DNA of 64,000 nucleotides. Source: Cryptomeria japonica (Eukaryota; Streptophyta; Pinopsida; Cupressales; Cupressaceae). The notes beneath the pieces are model-generated. The model was not told the origin of the DNA. It worked only from the letters and a program-made list of their open reading frames with translations, and made no database searches. Each line of letters begins with the position of its first letter. The stretch's first letter is position 1. The stretch lies in the NCBI RefSeq assembly GCF_030272615.1, contig NC_081410.1:570729152-570793151 (forward strand). The letters are read 5' to 3'. A program made the position numbers and the translations under genes. Shown piece after piece: positions 1 to 12,130 of the stretch.

Positions 1-3000
1 CCATTTGCATGATGATGAATGACATCTTTTATATACTTTATTATAGTTGATTTAGTGTTCCAACAAAATTGGCCTAAGAGAACACACACACTTATCAAGT
101 CAATAACCTCCTTAATGGTGTCTTAGTTAACACATTGATCTATTAAGAAAGTGAAGGAAAACAAGATTCTATAATTTTGGAGCTTTGAATCATTTTCATC
201 TTTTGAGAGCATTTATTTGGAAACTTTGGTTCATATTGTGACTATATTAGATTTTTTCCATAATATTTGTGAGGTCTCATTCTTTCTTTAATTGATTTTA
301 ATTGTGCTTCCCTCTTCTCCCTCTCATTATCTTTAAGGTTACTTATTTTGAAAAGATCATGAATTGCAAAAGATTGAAACATGCCAAATTATTTAAACTA
401 ATTCTTTCTACTTAAATTAAATTTCAAATTAGTCAAAGATATATTAGTAATACTCTTATTCACCGTAACCATTAAATATTATTTAATAATGTAGTATAAA
501 CAAAAAGATTTGTAAATAGAATTTTTTTTTTTTTTCATAGGTAATAGGCCAAGGGCCGAATTTTTTTTATTGATTTAAAGTATATTACATCTCGGTTCGG
601 TGTGGGCACTAGTAGGAAAGAACCAAGGAAAGAAAACCTCCAAGCTAGCCCAAGGAAGATTGACTTCCTAGAAAAATATATAGAATCTTTTGATGGTATT
701 TCTACCTTACATTGGTAAATAGAATATTATTATTATTAATATAATATAATCAATAAAATATATCAATAATATCTAATGATTATTTAATATAATATTAATT
801 ATTTATATAATTAATTACAAATGTGACATAAAAATTTATATTAATTTAAAATTAATAATTTAATAATTAATGTTTTAAAACTTGTCATTAAAACAAATAA
901 AACAAGAGTTGTGATAAAACTTGAGTCCCTACCATTTTCTAAAAAATGGAGATTTGTAGCAATGCGGGAGCAAAGGACCAACTACTATGTATGCAAAGGT
1001 TAGAGAATAAGTTTGTTGTTCAAGCTCAATTGAACGATAAATGTAGCATTGGAAGTGGACATGGACATTTCTCATATTTTCTTAGCTCTAATCCATGTGC
1101 AATGAGAAAACAAACTATATTGGCCTAATAGTGCGAAGCCTCAAATGAAATAACAATTGATAAGTTAGAAAACGGTTTATATATCCAGGTGAACTTAGAA
1201 AAATATTTTATATATCTACGTGATGCTCACAAGAGGTGAAGCATTGGGCCTTCCTAGAAGGTCACCCATTCTAATACTACTCAAACTCAAATACACTTAA
1301 CCACAAAGTTTCCTCCAAGTTTAAACTCACTTAACTTGCAACCCCATTTGCAAAACCTTATAATTTTTTTTCTAATTTACAAAAAAAAATATTAATCAAA
1401 TTAATTAAACATATTGTAAATAATTAGAACTATATTTAAATATAATATAAAAAAATTAAAATTAAAATTATAACTTAATCTATAGAAATAACATTTTAGT
1501 AATTAAATATAATAATCTTTATTCTATTTTTTTTTATATTAGAAATCGAGAGACCGAAAAATCAGAGAGTTTATACAAAAGAAGTCAAGGGAGGAAGAGC
1601 CTCAACCATCAAGCAGTGAAAACAGAGAGACTATCCGAGTAACCATATACAGTCATCCACTAACCAAAAAAGGGTCACTAAGGAGTACTTATAGTTATAT
1701 TACTAGCAGCATAAGGCACTAAAGGAGAATCTCATCCTGGTTCTCTAGTCACGTGGTCCAGCTTATTAATTATAATTATTTTAAAGTTATATTATTATAA
1801 TTGAATTTATATAATATTAATTATAATTTATCATTAAATTTATTGTAAATATAATATTAAAATTTAATCTTAGATTTAATTTTTAAATTTTATTTTATTT
1901 TAAACTTAATTAAATTTATTTAATTAAAAATAAATATAAAAATAAAAAAATTAACTTATTTATAAATTTAAAATATATTATAATATAAAATGTAAACCAA
2001 AAACAAATAAAAATAAAATAACGAATGCAGATACTTATTTGGAGATAATATTATCCGCGTGTGTAGATCCCTTGTTAAATCCATTTTCAACATTAATAAA
2101 AATTTTAATTGTTCACCTCCCCTCATTTTTGATTGGACAAAATAATTTTTCTTAAATTTTGAAAGAGAAAAACAATAAAAGTGCTCAGCCAATAGTAGGA
2201 AAAAAAAAAAAAAAAAAAAAAAAAACTAGCAAAGATATTATTTAAATTAAAAGCTCCACAAACTATAGGATAATGATTTATTTCCTTGGCTAGCATTGTT
2301 ACTGGTGAATGAATTAATTACTTTTGAGCAATATGAAAACATTAGTCTGAGGGACTAATAAATGATATAATATTTAATTGATGAAATAATTTTTAATTAA
2401 TCATAACTTCATAATATTGATAATAAATATTTAAAACTTAAAATACTTATATTTTGAAAAATATATCATAATAATATAGTAGCAAATTTTGAAACATATA
2501 CACTATTGAAGAGAATAAAACAAAACAATCAATATTATTTGTAGGTTAATACATATCAAAATTATCATGACAATGAATAGAAAAAGAGAGGCAAAGCATC
2601 AAGTTCTTGCCAATAGTGTGATTAGTTTAGAGTAGATAAAAGTATAGATGGAGATAGAGGAGAGAAAGAGAGATAGAAATAGATTAAACAAATAAATGAA
2701 AATGATTATCTAATAATTGAATTAGGATAGAAAATTGAAATTGAAGTATGTATTTTAATTAAGTAAAATGATAGGTGTGCACGGTGTTAGAATCGATGAT
2801 GGATATAGATGATGTAGGCGTTGATTGAAATATTTTGTTATTGTTGAAAGATTAGTTATCTTATTCTGATGAACTTTTCAAACTCTAAATTGATAAAGGG
2901 AATGATGTAGATGGATCTCATGCTCTACGAGTTTGATCTCAATTATCATGAACTTCATGTAATGCACAAAACTGATCTATGTTGTGTGGGAATGGACTAA

Positions 3001-3131
3001 TAGAATGTAATTATGAACAATACGTCTGTGATGCCCCACCTATTAAGGGACATAAATACTTCTAGTTTTGGTGCTACCTTGAGATAGTACACTTGAGTTT
3101 GATAATATAGTCATTTATTTTATGATTAGAT
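1..3131. other. AT-rich intergenic spacer
   Basis: I find no supportable gene. The stretch is strongly AT-rich with many short poly-A/T runs, including a long A run near 2200-2224. Two patches, about 525-660 and 1525-1740, are less AT-rich and begin with poly-T on the plus strand. They could be 3' tails of retroposed elements lying on the minus strand, but I cannot assign them. Short open frames here (for example at 946-1128 and 1968-2192) have no recognisable domain. Confidence 0.6.
2340..3025. repeat. Dispersed duplicated segment, copy A
   Basis: By eye, 2640-3025 aligns with 18040-18430 over most of its length, sharing long blocks such as TCAAACTCTAAATTGATAAA and GTGTGGGAATGGACTA. The part at about 2430-2555 also resembles the sequence just 3' of the P450 gene (about 24105-24205), including GAGAATAAAACAAAAC. 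The match to 18.0 kb seems to resume at about 8405-8470, so the first LINE and flanking sequence interrupt this copy. It is non-coding. Confidence 0.6.
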
Positions 3132-3149
3132 CTTAACTATGATATGTTT
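3132..3149 (+). repeat. Left target-site duplication of LINE 1
   Basis: The 18-bp word CTTAACTATGATATGTTT occurs here and again, perfectly, at 6162-6179. The two copies exactly bracket the minus-strand LINE sequence. An 18-bp direct repeat is a normal length for LINE target-primed insertion. Confidence 0.85.
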
Positions 3150-3186
3150 TTCATAAGGATAAATGGGTTTTACAAGGACTCGAAAC

Positions 3187-4807
3187 CTAAAGTTTTACAA
3201 CAGCCGACAAACAGGCAATCCAACAAGAAATAGCAATAAAACAGGGGATCAACCCCGAACAAAAACAGAGACAAAAAACACACAAACAAGCTAAAGCAAA
3301 AAAGCTCTCAGTTGAGAGAGAGCACCAGATCCTTGTTCTTTTGGATGGAAATCCTGTTGATTTCCTCAAGTTCCTCCATGATGAATCTGGAGGTACCCTT
3401 GTTGTTGCTTCTGCTCTTGGTTCTCGAATTGGGTCTAGTGGTTTTGTTGTCTCCAACAACCACATTATATCCTTCACGTTATTTCACTGAGTCACTATGG
3501 AAGGATCTATAAGCAACAACCATCTCATTAATATTTTCAAGCCCTTCAATGCTGTTGTTCATGGATTCTTTACTAATGTCGACCAGAATCTTGAGATTTT
3601 TCTTAATCTCAGCCATGGATTGTTCCACCTTATCAATCCTTTGTTCATGGTTACATTTTATTACCTCAACATTCTTAGAGAGTTTTTGAGTCATGATCAT
3701 GAGCTTTTTCATCTTGTTGGGTTCAGGGAAAGCAGTGAAAATGTCAATAATTTATTTAACCCTCATCTTGAGGGTGTCGATTCCATGCTCAACCCACTCC
3801 TAGAAGTGCTCCTGGCTTCTGGTGGCTTCCATGACAAGATTCATCAGACTACTATCTTTCCCCTGTTTATCTTTCTGGACATTGATAGGGATGTCCAGTT
3901 TAATCCCTTGGTCTGTAATCTTCGGGCTGTGATCATTCGCCGCCAACTTTTCCTTTTTGGTGAGGGGTTTGGCCTTGGAGATCAACTTGCTATTTGTTTT
4001 CTATTTACTAGTTGCCCATCTAGGAGGGTTCTTGCTATCGAGCATCTCAAGAGTGACCATCTTTTCCTTTTCATCCACAAGTTCATATTCAAGGTCATCA
4101 ATAGGAACCCCAGTATCATCCAGGTCCATCTTTGAGTTAGAGACATCTTGGACCTCCATCTATAGACCAAACTTGGCAGGCGGGGGCACAATTTCAAGGG
4201 ATTTGGTGTGTTCCATGATGAGGACGATAAGTCCCTCATGAAGAACAAGGTTTCTCGGGTTTTCTAGGTGCTTTTCTAGGCTATTCTCAAGGGAGGAGGC
4301 AAGATAGTAGGGAACAAAGATAATTTTACCATGGCGAAAATGATTTAAAATGGTGAAATGGTAGGAGAAGAGGCTTGCATACCTACCATCAAGGGTGATA
4401 TATCTTATTATAAACTCAGCCATATCAGCCCATGGGGCCATGAGGTCTTTCCTATTGTAGCTACCGTCGGCCATCTTGGTGACTCTGGAGCACTTGTTGT
4501 CTTTGTCAGAGAAGCTTGACAAGTCCTCCTCCCTCATTTTTCTGTCTCTGTAAAACCTTCTTCCAGTCATAGCCAGACCAGTGACCGTCGCCACCAGAGT
4601 TTCATTAATCTGATATTTGGCACCATAAGCCTTGAGACTCCCTTTTTTCCATCCATTAATAAAGGCCTCTGTAATCAAAGGAGAGGGGCCATGAAGCCTA
4701 TCCAGGTAGGGGACGAGACCACCATCAATGACTTCTTGCCAAACGTCTTTATTCTTTTTCCACTTCTCGCAAGTAGAGGGCTCTTGTCTGTTCTTATCCC
4801 CTCCCAT
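3187..4807 (-). pseudogene. LINE 1 third ORF, globular domain plus coiled coil, unknown function
   Basis: This lies just downstream of the RNase H. I place the start at the ATG at 4807 because the next residues align with the start of the equivalent ORF in LINE 2 (14514). Shared features are an MGD/MGGD start, a conserved spacing of W residues, a TGL box (VATVTGLAMTGRRF here, IVEATGLHNDGEL in LINE 2), and a block that reads LDGRYASLFSYHFTILNH here against LEGWYPIVHGYHFPILNH in LINE 2. The frame is open to 4160, then continues with stops through a lysine-rich segment to a predicted coiled coil (about 3700-3500). The product is unrecognised. It may be a LINE accessory protein. It is decayed here. 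Confidence 0.6.
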
Positions 4808-5029
4808 TATGCTCCTGGTCGCTGGATAATAGGAGGTCACTATCGCCAAGAAGTCACAGAAAATGAGCCATGCCCAAAGGATATCAAAATAGTAGCAGAA
4901 AAGCCACACACTTAGATAGGAAAACCAGTCACCGAGGACATTTCTAGATTTTTTATTAGGGAAAAACAGAAAGAGTCATTTCCCTATCAACTTAGTCATG
5001 TCATGATGAGGGATCATTGATTATGTATT

Positions 5030-6110
5030 AATCGTTACGTGCCAGATCGCATAGATTTTCAGGGAAAGCATCCCTGCTACTCCACCAGTTACTTGCCATG
5101 TATCCCATCGCCAAATTGGCCAGTAGATCTGACGCCTTATTGCCTTCCCAATATATGTGTGAGATTTTGAAATTTGTCAGATCATTAATTATATTTCGGC
5201 AATCCTTGATCAGGTTGGCAGTCGTCTAGTTAGGATTCGTGCGACCACTCAAGCAATTGATAGTGTTTAGCGAGTCGGACTCCAGCCAAACTTTAGTAAA
5301 ACCCTCTCTTTTAGCCATGTGTAGCCCAATGTAGGAAACACTGGCTTCTATGTAATGGTTAGTCTGGGTGCCCAGGGGAAGCGCCACCATGGAAACTAGT
5401 AGACCAGAGTGATTCCTAGCCACTCCCCTGCACCTGGCCAACCCAAGATTTCCTTTAGTTGCCCCATCCATATTGATTTTGATCCAGCCCATAGGGGGAG
5501 GATGCCAAACAACATTTTGTGTGCCCTGATTTGTTTTGTGGACAGGGTTGGCAATGTTCCAATCAATTTGCCACTGATTGATAGTATCCCAATCCTCTTG
5601 AAGGGTAGGAATGGGGGAGTCATTCTTTTTGTTGGGGTGGGCATGGAGGAAGTTCTCTTTGATAGCATTGTGTATTCTAACAGCCACAACAAAAGGAGGA
5701 GTATCCAAGTCCCTGAAAACTCTATTATTTATTTCTTTCCAGATGCCCCAAGCAATATGAGGAAGAGAAAGATTCCAAAGAACACCTAAGGCCTGATTAT
5801 CAGAAGGGCATTTCCATTCAAACCACATTCGCTGAGTAGAAACAAGGAAGACCCAGACAATATTCCAAATTTTAAGGAGGTGATTCCAGATATCTTTGGT
5901 ATAGGCGCAATGCAGCAGAAGATGGCCATTATTTTCCTCCGCCTCTTTATAGAGAAAATATATGTTAGAGAGAGGAATACCTCTTTTGCAAAGGTTATCG
6001 ATGGTAGAGATCTTGCCCTGCATAAACAACTAGAAGAAGATGTTAAGTTTATAAATTAGGAGCTTGTTTTACATACTCGTCCAATAGGGGGGGGAGAAGG
6101 ATCTAGAGAT
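5030..6110 (-). pseudogene. LINE 1 polyprotein C-terminus: zinc-binding region and RNase H
   Basis: The main open part runs from 6029 to 5226 (minus). It begins with a zf-RVT-like region (LLLHCAYTKDIWNHLLKIW), then a tryptophan-rich linker (AWGIWKEINNRVFR), and then a plant LINE-type RNase H. RNase H starts at WIKINMDGA (first acidic residue), continues through EASVSYIGLHMAK (E) and WLESDSLNTI (D), and after one in-frame stop near 5228 goes on to HIYWEGNKASDLLANLA at about 5100. That last motif is the usual C-terminal H/D region. The endonuclease and RT palm are absent. Single stops show it is decayed. Confidence 0.85.
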
Positions 6111-6161
6111 GAACTTATAGGCATCAACAACTTTAAACTTCCCAGAAAAGGAGATATATTG

Positions 6162-6179
6162 CTTAACTATGATATGTTT
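6162..6179 (+). repeat. Right target-site duplication of LINE 1
   Basis: A perfect copy of the 18-bp word at 3132-3149. Joining the outer flanks (…GATCTTAACTATGATATG and CTTATGTGGGAAAATC…) gives a plausible empty site. Confidence 0.85.
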
Positions 6180-9100
6180 CTTATGTGGGAAAATCTAATT
6201 ATGCTCTTGAATGTTGTGTATTTAAGGAGAAATTGAAAACACAATATGGCTTAGTTGGCTATGCAATGGTAACCTCAAATGGAGAAATTGTCTTTCAATT
6301 GAATTGGGTGTGAGGATCCTCCCTATGTGAGCAAATTAAGTGGAAACACTTTATGAGATGTGAGGATTATAAGTTCTTAGGATTGTTATTTCTTTGTGTA
6401 TGCTATACAACTGATTTACCACTATAGAGATTCTATGATGAAATTGATCTTAATAAAATAAGCTCATGATATTGCAAGTGAAAATTGCATTCAGATCTAT
6501 GGATCATGTCAGATGGCATCTCAACAATTACTAGCAACATGTTTAAACAAGCGATAGAGGTATGTAAAGTGCATGCACAATGTTATAATTGTAATAATGT
6601 AAAAATATTGTGGTGTCTCCATATTATATAGTTAATGGTGTCAAAGGTATAGCTTAGAACAAGTTTTCACCCACATCCATGAGGTGTATATACGCTTTAA
6701 GGACCTGGGCATACACATTTCAAGGTCTAAATTAAATTTTATTGTGTTGATGGATTTACCTCTTATCCTTAGTGCTAGAGTTGGTTGTATGATGATTGCC
6801 CTTGTTGAAAGCAAGACTATACTACTAATATGAGTCTTCTAAATAATTATGCCTCTTAGTATGAATGCAATATCAATATAGTTGATCCATGTTATAATAG
6901 AATACGTCTCTATATTATTTGAGGGCGTGCATAAATATCACAAAACAATATATCTGGATTACTTAGGTCTTGTGTTTGAGTACACTTAGACTTACCTTGA
7001 TTAAGATGTTATGTTTGAGCATATTTTGATTAATAACATTATATTATAAGTATGACCTATACTTTACTAACCATTATTATGTTTAGAAGCACCTACATAT
7101 TAGTAATAGGACTGATTTATCTAGGTGACAATGCTACTATCCAAATAATTACAAATGAAAGTGAGCATGTGATAATGTTGTTAAGCTATGTCTTTTTATG
7201 TTGGTGACATTTTACATCCAATTGAGCTTGAAAATGGATCTTATTGGCACAATTATGCCTAGAGGAAGTTCAAAAGTATTGTTTGTTTCTACACTATTAT
7301 CTCATTATATCAAGTTAGCTCATTGGATTGTAACTATCTATTTGCTTTTTGTTTAGATAGAAACCCAAATTAACCTTGCCCTTGATCCTTTTGAAACACC
7401 ATCTACCAGAGTAATTGTTAGTTGTGAATCAGTTGGGTAATGATTGGGGTATTAGCATATGTAAAGTATATTCTTATCAGTGAGTTTGTTGTTGTTTCAC
7501 ATAAGTGGGTGGCAGTTGACAAATAAATTGTTTGGGGATTTGGACCCTAGAAAGGGTTGCATACCCACTCTTATACCATCATCTTAGATGGGTTTTAAAT
7601 TCTTTTATGAACTATGAAGCCTCTGCGCCTTCACGTAGGCAAGGCCATCTATGATGAGCCTCTGATACATTAGGTCTAGCCCTTAGGTCTTTCTCTTTGC
7701 GTTTGATTGATCTTCCCACACCTTCTTATTAATATGCATGCCTTATTGACTTTCATCTTTATAAAGTCAATTGTTGTCTATTGTATGATTGATTCAACTA
7801 AAGTAATGATATGATTTCTTATGATGATCATGTATCTAATAATCCTTGACAATGTGTTGAACATCTAGACAAGTAGATAGCTTGCAGGTGCAGGTTTGAG
7901 AAGAAAGGTAAATACATAACGATGGAATTGTGAGAGAAACTTGGCTATAGGGAAGGTATGTTTAATTTTATCCAAAAGAATATTTATGTTATTGTTTAAC
8001 ATTGAACATTGGCTGCAAAGGTTGCATGCCATCTTTTACTACTACTTGTAGTTTTGCAAATGCATTATGTTGAGTTCTTAGAAAAAAAAATTGTTCCAAA
8101 ATTCATGTTTGGAGTGTTGTATTTAGGTTATGTAATGCCCATTAAGCTTGTAAATTTTGGGCATTACATTACAAAATATATATTTTTAAATTGTTACATA
8201 TTACAATTGTAAAACTACAAACAATAATAAAATATATATTATGCAATTCAGTTGAGTATGGTGTAGATTATTTATCTTTTGTTGTATCTCTTCAGTGTGT
8301 ACATTATAGGCATTGCATTTCCATTAAAATGTTATGTTAAATGTGTTTGAAGTAAAAAAAAAAAAATGTTAGTGTTGTGTTATGTTCATTTGGGTAAAAG
8401 TGGACATGACAACGTTACCATTGTCATATAGATATATATATGCATATGTTAAGGTGGATTTTAGTCATTGTTTTTTTTGTTTTCTTTAAAAAAAATTTGT
8501 TATATAAATTTCAAGAATTCATATGACCTATTTAAGAATTTTTATTTTTATTTTTATTTATGGAATAATATGAAATTTTTATATTTATTTTATGAAATAA
8601 TATGAAATATTGAATATATAAGTAATTTGATTGTTTTAAATTAGTATTAAAGAGTAAATGATCTTTTTCCTATTAAATTTACTTAAGACTTAAATCTTAT
8701 ATAATTTATTTGTGTATTAAGCTTTTGAATTGTAATAGATTGTGTGAGTCAAATATTGTCATAAATAAACAAACAATCACTTAACATAGAAGTTTACAAC
8801 AAAATTTTATTACTATATAAGATCATTTCCACATTATATTATTTTATTTTCTATGTTTAATTACATATGAATTAGCTAGTTGGTATTTTCTTATAAACTT
8901 TCAAACACAAAAAATATTATAAAATTTGTCCTCTCAAAAAAATATAATTTATTTCTTCAAAATATCTCACTTTATAAAAAAGTATTTTCTACTATTAATA
9001 ATATTAAATTTAAATAATAGAATTATTAAGTTTAAGATACTTTTTATTTAATAATATTAAATTTATCGAATAACATATATATTATTGATTTAAACTATTC

Positions 9101-9230
9101 CAATCTAAATATGTTTAAAACATCTATTAAATCATTAAAAAATATAATTTTATGTACATTATATCATAATTATCTTCATTTTAACATGTAAAGTCAGCCC
9201 TTAAAAATATAAAATGAAAGTATACCAAAA
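6180..9230. other. Non-coding spacer between the two LINEs
   Basis: I see no gene. 6180-8000 has mixed composition with many stops in all frames. 8500-9230 is very AT-rich. The small frame at 8009-8212 shows no domain. The piece at about 8405-8470 (CATATAGATATATATATGCATATG region) matches sequence following the duplicated segment at 18430-18480. Confidence 0.6.
8405..8470. repeat. Probable continuation of duplicated segment copy A
   Basis: CCATTGTCATATAGATATA, ATGCATATGTTA and GGTGG follow one another here as they do at about 18432-18475, directly after the copy B segment. This suggests copies A and B were once collinear and that 3.03-8.40 kb was added to (or lost from) one of them. Confidence 0.4.
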
Positions 9231-9263
9231 GAAAATGTTCCTCCCATCTTACCAACTGTATGT

Positions 9264-9476
9264 TTGGGGGCTGGGAATACTTTGATGGTAACTCCCAAGA
9301 ACATGATAAATGGGGGCTTTGGTAACCTAAAAGAAAACCAACAGATGCTAGGCTTTTTTGCTACTCCACCACCAACAAAGTCAAAACATTGGTCTGAAAA
9401 GGATGAGATAGAAGATAGGGAATGGGAACAAGCTCCCACCAAGAAGAAGAACAAGAAAGCTGATGTGGGGGGGTAA
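9264..9476 (+). pseudogene. LINE 2 ORF1 remnant
   Basis: A 70-residue open stretch just upstream of the endonuclease, with a basic lysine-rich tail (PTKKKNKKADVGG). LINE ORF1 proteins usually sit here and bind RNA. No zinc knuckle or RRM is visible, so this assignment is positional only. Confidence 0.35.
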
Positions 9477-9654
9477 CAGTAAACTGGGTTGCCCTTCTAA
9501 TAAGGAATCTAGACAAAGGACAATGGAACAAGAGGTAGCTATATGTAAGCAAATAACCTTGGATGGAGTCACAGATAATAGGAAAAAGAGGAACTAATCC
9601 CAATTTGATGGGATTCACCCCTATTCAGGTGAGTAGGGCTTCTAGGATCTGTAT

Positions 9655-10400
9655 TTTCATGATTATTATCTGCTAGAATGTAAGGGGCCTTAATAGCCCC
9701 ATAAAAAAACATATGCTCAATTGTCTTTTGTTGGAACAGAAGGTGGAAATCCTCATGATTCAGGAAAGTGAGACGAATAAAGAGAATTTTCAAAGAGCCA
9801 TAAACTCTTTCTAGCCCTCGGCCCATTTCTTAAATAGTGACTTTGTTGGTACCTCAGGGGAGTGGCTACCCTTTGGAATCCCAATCTTTTGGAAGGCTTC
9901 TTGGTCTCTTCTGACAGGAATTCACTCATTGTCAAAATTAAGAATATCAAGTTTAATTTGCAATGGACCCTAGTTAATATCTATGCTCCTAATGTTCGCA
10001 GTATTAGAACCCAATTATGGATATCCATAAATACCTAGATTGATAATGAAGCTGATGAGTTATGGATGATTGTTGGAGATCTTAATTCTCCCCCTTATCC
10101 CTCAGAGAAATATGGTGGTAATGAAGATTTTTCGGATAGTATGAGTGAATTGGTTGACTTCATAGCCTCCTCTGGTCTCTTGGATATACCTCTCAATGGT
10201 TTTAAATTTACTTGGACTAATAGAAGACATGGAGATCATCTTATTTAGGTAAGGCTTGACAGATTCCTGATTTCTTCAAATTGGAATTACCTAGACTCTT
10301 TCTACCTTATATCTTCTCCTCGCTTGGGATCAAATCACAGTGATATCATCCTAAAAATGGATGAACCGGGGATTAGAAAGCCCTACCCATTTAGGTATGA
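9655..10400 (+). pseudogene. LINE 2 apurinic-type endonuclease domain, decayed
   Basis: Fragments in more than one frame match the LINE endonuclease in order: NVRGLNSPIKKHML near 9675 (canonical WNVRGLN, with the W codon now a stop), the metal-ligand region MIQESETN near 9755, WTLVNIYAPN near 9970, IVGDLNSPP at about 10070 (catalytic GD-N), FTWTNRRHGDHLI near 10205, RLDRFLISSNW near 10252, and SNHSDI near 10333 (C-terminal SDH-type motif). This enzyme nicks the target DNA for target-primed reverse transcription. It is broken by stops and by a frameshift between the first two parts. Confidence 0.8.
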
Positions 10401-10679
10401 AATGATGTGGGCTCAACATAAATACTTTAGAGGGTTGGTTGAAGAATCGTGGAACCCTCCTGTTGTGGGCACACCCATGTTTTAAATTACCCAAAAGCTA
10501 AAGATTCTCAAAGAAAAAGTCAAGGGCTGGAATAGATAAATCTTTGAGGAGAAGAAGACCTTAATCAGAGATCTACAAGCTATCCAATCTAAAATGGAAG
10601 AACAATAGGATTTAGAAGAAAATTCCAAGGAGGAATTGGATATTAGAAATAAGTAGCTTAGACTCAATAGAAAATAAGA

Positions 10680-12130
10680 ATTTTACTGGAAACAAAAGTC
10701 GAGGATCCAGTGGCTCTTGGATGGTGATAAAAAATCAAAGTTTTTTCATCAGTCCACTTTGAAAAATAGAAGTAGAAATAAAATTAGATATCTTATAAGG
10801 GAGGATGGATCTAAGGTGGATGATGAAGAGGATATGGCAAATCTCTTCATTGATTGTTATAAAACTAATCAACCTATGACCCAAGGGGTGAATCAGGATA
10901 TGAGAAACATGCTATAAATTATACCTAAAGTTATTGAAGATTCGGATCTCTTGGACCTCAACAAAAGAATTTCTATGCAAGATGTCAAGACTGCTTTGTT
11001 CTCCTTCTCTCCTAACAAGGCCCCGGGTTTGGATGGATTCCCTCCTTTCTTTCAAGACTTATGGGATATTGTCGGGAATGACCTATTTAATGCTGCTAGA
11101 GAATCTACAGATCAAGTAATCTCCTGAAACAACTTCTTGCCACCTTTATTTCTCTTATTCCAAAGAATGACAATGCCATTTCCACCAAGGATTTCAGGCC
11201 TATTAGTTTATGTAATACTGTTTATAAAATAATATCCAAAACTATGGTCAATACATTAAAACCCTTGCTTGACAAAATGATCTCCAATAACCAAAAAGGC
11301 TTTGTGGAAGGAAGACATATTCTTGATGCGGTCATGGTGGATCATGAGATGGTTCATTCTATGGATTCTAGCAAGAAACCTTCAATGGCTCTAAAACTTG
11401 ATATTTCTAAAGCCTGTGATAATGTTTTTGGGGACTTTCTCCTTGAAGTTATTAGGAGATACGGTTTTAAGGGTAAATTTTTAGACTTGATTGAGCAATG
11501 TGTTTGTACCCCCAGGCTCTCGATCCTTTTTAATGGTTGCCCCAAGGGTTATTTCTATTGTGGCAAAGGGCTTAGATAGGGTGACCCCCTCTCACCCTAT
11601 CTCTTCATTATTGTTGCTGAAGTGCTAGGGAGGAATTTTGAAAAACTTAAATGTGAGGGTTCTCTCAAAGGCTTCAAAGTTGCTTCATCTCTAAACCCTA
11701 TCACTCATCAACAATTTATTGATGATACTATCATCTTTGGTGTGGATTTTATCTTGAGGCTAAACTTTGGAAAAAGACCCTGGATAGTTATGCTTCCATC
11801 TTTGGACAGTGTATTAATTTTGTGAAGAGAAAACTATTTTTTCTTAATGTCAAACCCTCACTAAAAGCTAAAATATGATGCATTCTTGGTTTCCAAATTG
11901 CTACTCTCCTGAACGCCTATCTTGGCTTACCCCTTTTCTCTAATCACCCTAGTCAGAACTTTTGGAATGGCCTGCTGGAGAGATTTCAAAAGAAGGTAGC
12001 CAGTTGGAAAGGGAAACTTCTCACTATGGCAAGTAAAATTTAACTTGTTAAATCTTGCCTTCAAATTGTGGCTATTTATTACCTCTCTCTTTTCAAGTTA
12101 CCTAGTGTGGTGGCGGATAAAGTTGAAAGG
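10680..12130 (+). pseudogene. LINE 2 reverse transcriptase, decayed
   Basis: The upstream linker has WLLDGDKKSKFFHQSTLKNR near 10710, a standard LINE motif. The palm follows: NKAPGLDGFPPFF near 11020, FRPISLCNTVYKIISK near 11190, GFVEGRHILDAV near 11300, LKLDISKACDNV near 11395 (catalytic D kept), GDPLSPYLF near 11580 (canonical Q before it is a stop), and HQQFIDDTIIFG near 11710 (the catalytic DD pair kept; the usual A is I). Catalytic aspartates survive but stops and frameshifts separate the blocks. Confidence 0.85.

Larger units (their letters stand above)
3150..6161 (-). mobile_element. LINE-type non-LTR retrotransposon 1, 5'-truncated
   Basis: This minus-strand insertion of about 3.0 kb holds, in transcription order, the C-terminal part of a LINE reverse-transcriptase polyprotein (zinc-binding region and RNase H) and then a further ORF ending in a coiled coil. 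It lacks the endonuclease and the RT palm, so it is 5'-truncated near 6160, as is typical for LINEs. Perfect 18-bp flanking duplications define both ends. No long poly-A tail is visible at the 3' end (plus-strand position about 3150). Confidence 0.85.

Noticed and set aside
3497-4135. 212-residue plus-strand frame
   Set aside because: Antisense shadow of the LINE 1 third ORF, which is supported by homology to LINE 2.
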